Assembly (NCBI GenBank): GCA_009843635.1
Contig: VYDB01000017.1
Location: 1-39,874 of the forward strand
Direction: 5' to 3'
DNA length: 39,874 bases
From: Gammaproteobacteria bacterium
GTDB lineage: Bacteria > Pseudomonadota > Gammaproteobacteria > Pseudomonadales > Azotimanducaceae
The notes under the pieces are model-generated. The model was not told where the DNA came from. It searched no databases and saw only the letters and a program-made list of their open reading frames with translations. Position numbers and translations under genes: made by a program. This document shows, piece by piece, positions 36,767-39,874 of the stretch. How positions within the stretch are numbered: the stretch's first letter is position 1; each line of letters opens with the position of its first letter.

Positions 36767-37663
36767 ATGAGCGAAGCCAGCGTATTTGAGCAGATTCGTT
36801 ACGAGGAGCCTGCCGAAGGCGTGGCGCGGATCATGCTGGCGCGCGCGGACATCCGCAATGCGCAGAACAAGCAGATGCTCTACGAGATGGACCGCGCCCT
36901 CAACGTGGCCATGCACGATGACGCCGTCAAGGTCGTCATCATTGGCGCCGACGGCCCGCACTTCTCGTCGGGGCACCACCTGAAGGACCGCAGCCGCATT
37001 GGCGACTACGGCCCGCCAATCATGGGGGTGGGTGGCTACCGGCGCCCCGGCCAGGAGGGGCACATGGCGATGGAGCAGGAGATCTTCATCGGCTTCTGCT
37101 GGCGCTGGCGCAACATGCCAAAGCCGACCATTGCCCAAGTGCAAGGTAAGGCCATCGCCGGCGGGCTGATGTTGGTCTGGCCCTTCGACCTGATCGTCGC
37201 CGCCGAGGACGCTCAATTCTCCGATCCGGTGATCGCCTTCGGCGTCAACGGCCACGAGTACTTCGTCCACGCTTGGGAAGTGGGCCACCGCAAGGCCAAG
37301 GAAATGCTCTTTACTGGCGACGCCATCAGCGCCCAGGAAGGCAAGGAACTGGGCATGGTCAACCACGTCGTGCCGAACGCCGAACTCACCGATTTCACCT
37401 TGGATCTCGCCAGGAAGATCGCCAAGCAGCCCCCCTTCGGTTTAAAGCTGGCCAAGCTCGCCGTGAATCAGTCGCTGGACGCCCAAGGCATGTACAACGC
37501 CATCCACTCGGCTTTCGGCCTGCATCACTTGGGGCACGCCAACTCGCGCATTCTCTACGAGATGGGGGTGGACCCCACCGGCGCGGAGAAGATCGAGAAG
37601 GAGGCCCGGGAGCAGATCGCCAGCGGCAAGGCGGCTCGTAAGGAGGCGGCTGGTAAGGGTTAA
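36767..37663 (+). CDS. Crotonase-fold protein lacking the hydratase glutamates
   Basis: A 298-residue crotonase-superfamily protein. The oxyanion-hole segments HFSSGHHLKD and GKAIAGG are kept, so it should bind an acyl-CoA. The two catalytic glutamates of enoyl-CoA hydratase (rat E144 and E164) align with M135 (GGLML) and V155 (SDPVIAFG). It has an unusual GHEYFVHAWEVGHRKAKE block at 162-179. It is thus unlikely to be a standard hydratase; hydrolase, isomerase or decarboxylase chemistry is possible. ATG 36767 has a strong GGAGG (36754-36758) 8 nt upstream and is preferred to ATG 36737, which overlaps the previous stop. Confidence 0.9.
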   Translation: MSEASVFEQIRYEEPAEGVARIMLARADIRNAQNKQMLYEMDRALNVAMHDDAVKVVIIGADGPHFSSGHHLKDRSRIGDYGPPIMGVGGYRRPGQEGHMAMEQEIFIGFCWRWRNMPKPTIAQVQGKAIAGGLMLVWPFDLIVAAEDAQFSDPVIAFGVNGHEYFVHAWEVGHRKAKEMLFTGDAISAQEGKELGMVNHVVPNAELTDFTLDLARKIAKQPPFGLKLAKLAVNQSLDAQGMYNAIHSAFGLHHLGHANSRILYEMGVDPTGAEKIEKEAREQIASGKAARKEAAGKG

Positions 37664-37756
37664 ACCCTAACGAGGCGATGCCTTAGACCAACGGGTGGGC
37701 GGTCGCCGGGCACAAGTGTTGACCGATGGGACAACCTCGCTCCGCGATCAAGAAAA

Positions 37757-38530
37757 CTAGATAAACTGATTGATCAGCCCGGCCAAGGCTTCCGGCTGGT
37801 CGAGTTCCACCAGGTGCCCGGCCTTGGCCACCTCCTGAATCAGGGATTCGCCGGCAGTGGCGGCATTCAGCTTTTCCAGGCAGGTTCGGGGAACCAACTC
37901 ATCCTCGGTGCCCCGAAGCAGCAGCATGGGTTGGGTGATTCGGTAGCCACGCTTTAGGATGCCGGTGTCGTTGAGCGGCCACAGATAGCGGGCGGCTGCT
38001 TCCCGGGCCCGGATCTCCATCACCTGCCATTCGATTTCGTCCACGTCGTCGGGCTGCTGCCAAAGTGCGGCGAAGCGTTCGGGACGAGCGCACAGCAGCG
38101 GCGGATAGCTCTTGGGGCCGGGGCGTTGCGCCCAGAGATCGATGGCCTCGGGGCGCTCGTCGTGGATGCCGAAGGGACCGATGAGCACCAGCTTGGCGAT
38201 GCGCTGGCGCTGCATCGCGGCTGCTTCGAGGGCTAAGGGGGCGCTGACCGAACTGGCGATCAGCCCGAAGGGGCCGTCAGTTGCGCCTTCGAGGATTTCC
38301 AATGTTGCGGCCGTCCAGTCCGACAGGTCGTCCAGCCGGTCGTGGCCTTCAGCGCCGGGAAAGCCGGGCAGGGAGGGGACGATGACGCGGCGGCTTTCGG
38401 CCAGCCGGTCGAGGAAGGGAATCCACTTCGGCAGGCCGCCGAAACCGGCGAGGAAGACGATGGGCTCGCCGTCACCTTGCTCCCAAACTCGAACTTCCGC
38501 GCCATTGCAGCGCAGCTTTCGGCTGCGCAT
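37757..38530 (-). CDS. Alpha/beta hydrolase
   Basis: A 257-residue alpha/beta-hydrolase-fold protein. The likely nucleophile is S94 in IASSVSAPLA, where the usual G-x-S-x-G elbow reads A-S-S-V-S. The acid is in LLRGTEDELVP and the histidine in AGHLVELDQPE. GEPIVFLAGFGG supplies the oxyanion-hole region. There is no signal peptide, so it is cytoplasmic. Its ATG overlaps the stop of the luciferase-like gene (TGATG), suggesting that it acts on the product of that enzyme. Specific activity is unknown. Confidence 0.92.
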   Translation of the reverse strand: MRSRKLRCNGAEVRVWEQGDGEPIVFLAGFGGLPKWIPFLDRLAESRRVIVPSLPGFPGAEGHDRLDDLSDWTAATLEILEGATDGPFGLIASSVSAPLALEAAAMQRQRIAKLVLIGPFGIHDERPEAIDLWAQRPGPKSYPPLLCARPERFAALWQQPDDVDEIEWQVMEIRAREAAARYLWPLNDTGILKRGYRITQPMLLLRGTEDELVPRTCLEKLNAATAGESLIQEVAKAGHLVELDQPEALAGLINQFI

Positions 38531-39792
38531 CAGGCGACTTGACGGGGTGCCCGGCGCTCGGCGCTGGCCATGGGCTCAGGCCACCAACGGTTCTCCCACT
38601 CGGAGAAGAGATCGGTGATTTGGGGCAGCACCTGCTCGGCGTAGAGCTGAGTGTTGTACTTGGTCAATTCGTGGCTCATGTTGCCGAACTGCAGCAGCAG
38701 CATCAGGTTGCCGACGTTGAGCGTGGTGCAGACTTCACGCAACCGCTCAGCCACTTCGTCGGGCGTGCCGACGATGACGTAGCCGGCTTCAATGATCTCC
38801 TCCCAAGTGGTGGCGCCAGCGCCGAAGCCGCCGCCCTTGGTCCGCTTACTCTGTTCCTTCATCGCCGCCGCAGCTACCTGGGATTGCACCTGGGCGCGGA
38901 TGGTGGCTTCGGTGGTGTAGCCTGGCGGCTGCACGAAGTTCGGGCTGACGTGCAGGCAGCGGCCGTAGAAGTACTCGGCAGGCTCCTTGTACAGGCTTAA
39001 GGCCTCCGCATGGGTTTCGGCGACGCCGACGAACTGCAGGAAGCCCGCCCGGTAGGGGTTGCGGTCCTTGCCGAGCTTGTCCATTTCCTTCCAGAATCCC
39101 TGCATGGTGCGCAAGCCCAGCTTGTAGCCGAAGTACGAGAGGTAGCAGTACACGTAGTCCAGTTCCGCGCACCAGCGCCAAGTCTCGATGGAGCCGCCGC
39201 CGGGAATCCAGACGGGGGGATGGGGCCTTTGCACGGGACGGGGCCAGACGTTGACGTAGCGCAGTTGGTTGAAGCGGCCGTTGAAAGCGAAGGTCTCCTC
39301 CGCCGACCAAGCCTTCATGATGAGATCGTGGGCTTCGTAATAGCGCTCGCGCAGCTTGGACGGGTTCTGCCCGTAGGCATAGGCGGTGTCCATGGGCGAG
39401 CCGACCGGAAAGCCGGCAATCAGGCGGCCGCCGGAGATGCAGTCGAGCATGGCGAACTCCTCGGCCACCCGGATGGGCGGGTTGTAGAGCGCCAGCGAAT
39501 TGCCCATCACGCACAGCGCCGCGTCCTCGGTGCGTCGGGCCAGAGTGGAAGCGATCAGGTTGGGGGAGGGCATCAATCCATAGCCGTTGGCGTGATGCTC
39601 GTTGCAGCAGATGCCGTCGAAGCCGGCTTCTGCAGCGAACTCCAGCTCATCCATGAACTCGTTGTACATGACGTGTGCCCGGTTGGGGTCGAGCAGGCCG
39701 GGATCGATATCAACCCACACCGATTTGTGCTGGTCGCGGAAGTCGTCCGGCAGTTCCTTGTAGGGCATCAGGTGGAACCATAGGTTCTTCAA
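38530..39792 (-). CDS. Luciferase-like (LLM class) flavin-dependent oxidoreductase
   Basis: A 420-residue bacterial-luciferase-family TIM-barrel enzyme, using FMNH2 or F420 as cofactor. Family features: FDGICCNEHHANGYGLMPSPNLIAS, LALYNPPIRVAEEFAMLDCISGGRLIAGFPVG, and RYVNVWPRPVQRPHPPVWIPG. The start is TTG 39792 with AGGAG (39801-39805) at 8 nt; it gives KNLWFHLMPYKELP, which fits the N-terminal strand better than the internal ATG at residue 9. It forms a coupled pair with an alpha/beta hydrolase, as in some pathways where a monooxygenase makes an ester or lactone that is then cleaved. Substrate unknown. Confidence 0.94.
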   Translation of the reverse strand: MKNLWFHLMPYKELPDDFRDQHKSVWVDIDPGLLDPNRAHVMYNEFMDELEFAAEAGFDGICCNEHHANGYGLMPSPNLIASTLARRTEDAALCVMGNSLALYNPPIRVAEEFAMLDCISGGRLIAGFPVGSPMDTAYAYGQNPSKLRERYYEAHDLIMKAWSAEETFAFNGRFNQLRYVNVWPRPVQRPHPPVWIPGGGSIETWRWCAELDYVYCYLSYFGYKLGLRTMQGFWKEMDKLGKDRNPYRAGFLQFVGVAETHAEALSLYKEPAEYFYGRCLHVSPNFVQPPGYTTEATIRAQVQSQVAAAAMKEQSKRTKGGGFGAGATTWEEIIEAGYVIVGTPDEVAERLREVCTTLNVGNLMLLLQFGNMSHELTKYNTQLYAEQVLPQITDLFSEWENRWWPEPMASAERRAPRQVA

Positions 39793-39874
39793 GCCGCGTT
39801 CTCCTCGGGCCGTCTTGGCGCTCAGGCCTATTCAAAAGTCCTTGATTTGCCGTTGATCGGTCGGGTTTTTGGAG

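Overview
The window is a stretch of high-GC bacterial chromosome, almost fully coding, with the conserved gene order of a gammaproteobacterium. The markers are skp-lpxD-fabZ-lpxA, guaBA-tadA, rpsP-rimM-trmD-rplS-xerD, aspS-yebC-ruvCAB and tolQRAB-pal-cpoB-queEC. Lipid A genes plus Tol-Pal show a Gram-negative envelope. A His-type AspRS resembling that of Pseudomonas, a type 2 LeuA, and accessory acyl-CoA, crotonase and luciferase-like genes suggest an uncultured, probably free-living gammaproteobacterium. I cannot assign a genus. Many starts are GTG or TTG, and several gene pairs are coupled by ATGA, GTGA or TGATG overlaps.

Layout. 60-2869 (minus): lipid A and fatty-acid cluster skp-lpxD-fabZ-lpxA, divergent from guaB-guaA-tadA (3012-6559, plus). 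6623-7801: a stand-alone AAA/DUF4143 ATPase inserted before purL (7830-11690). 11721-13644: a leuA regulatory unit with a sigma70-like promoter, a 29-residue leucine-rich leader peptide and leuA. The last leucine codons of the leader are perfectly complementary to the leuA Shine-Dalgarno sequence. 13772-14596 (minus): ypjD/ccsA-like membrane protein, divergent from ffh. 14700-19148: ffh and the ribosomal/tRNA-modification operon ending in xerD. 19174-19287: a large imperfect palindrome. 19407-24532: FmdB-like protein, aspS, yebC, ruvCAB. 24602-30709: tol-pal and queuosine genes.

30723-39792 is accessory: a secreted protein of unknown function, tRNA-Lys(UUU), a membrane fatty-acid desaturase, a minus-strand operon (small membrane protein, CaiB-type CoA-transferase, NhaC-type antiporter) divergent from a coiled-coil membrane protein and a crotonase lacking both canonical glutamates, and finally a coupled luciferase-like oxidoreductase and alpha/beta hydrolase.

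The main finding is the putative translational attenuator of leuA. Other items worth checking are the 114-bp palindrome, which folds better as minus-strand RNA, three helically phased CCGTTGG repeats between the divergent accessory operons, a shared TAGAATGCG -10 motif, and the atypical crotonase. All calls come from reading the sequence; no database search was run.
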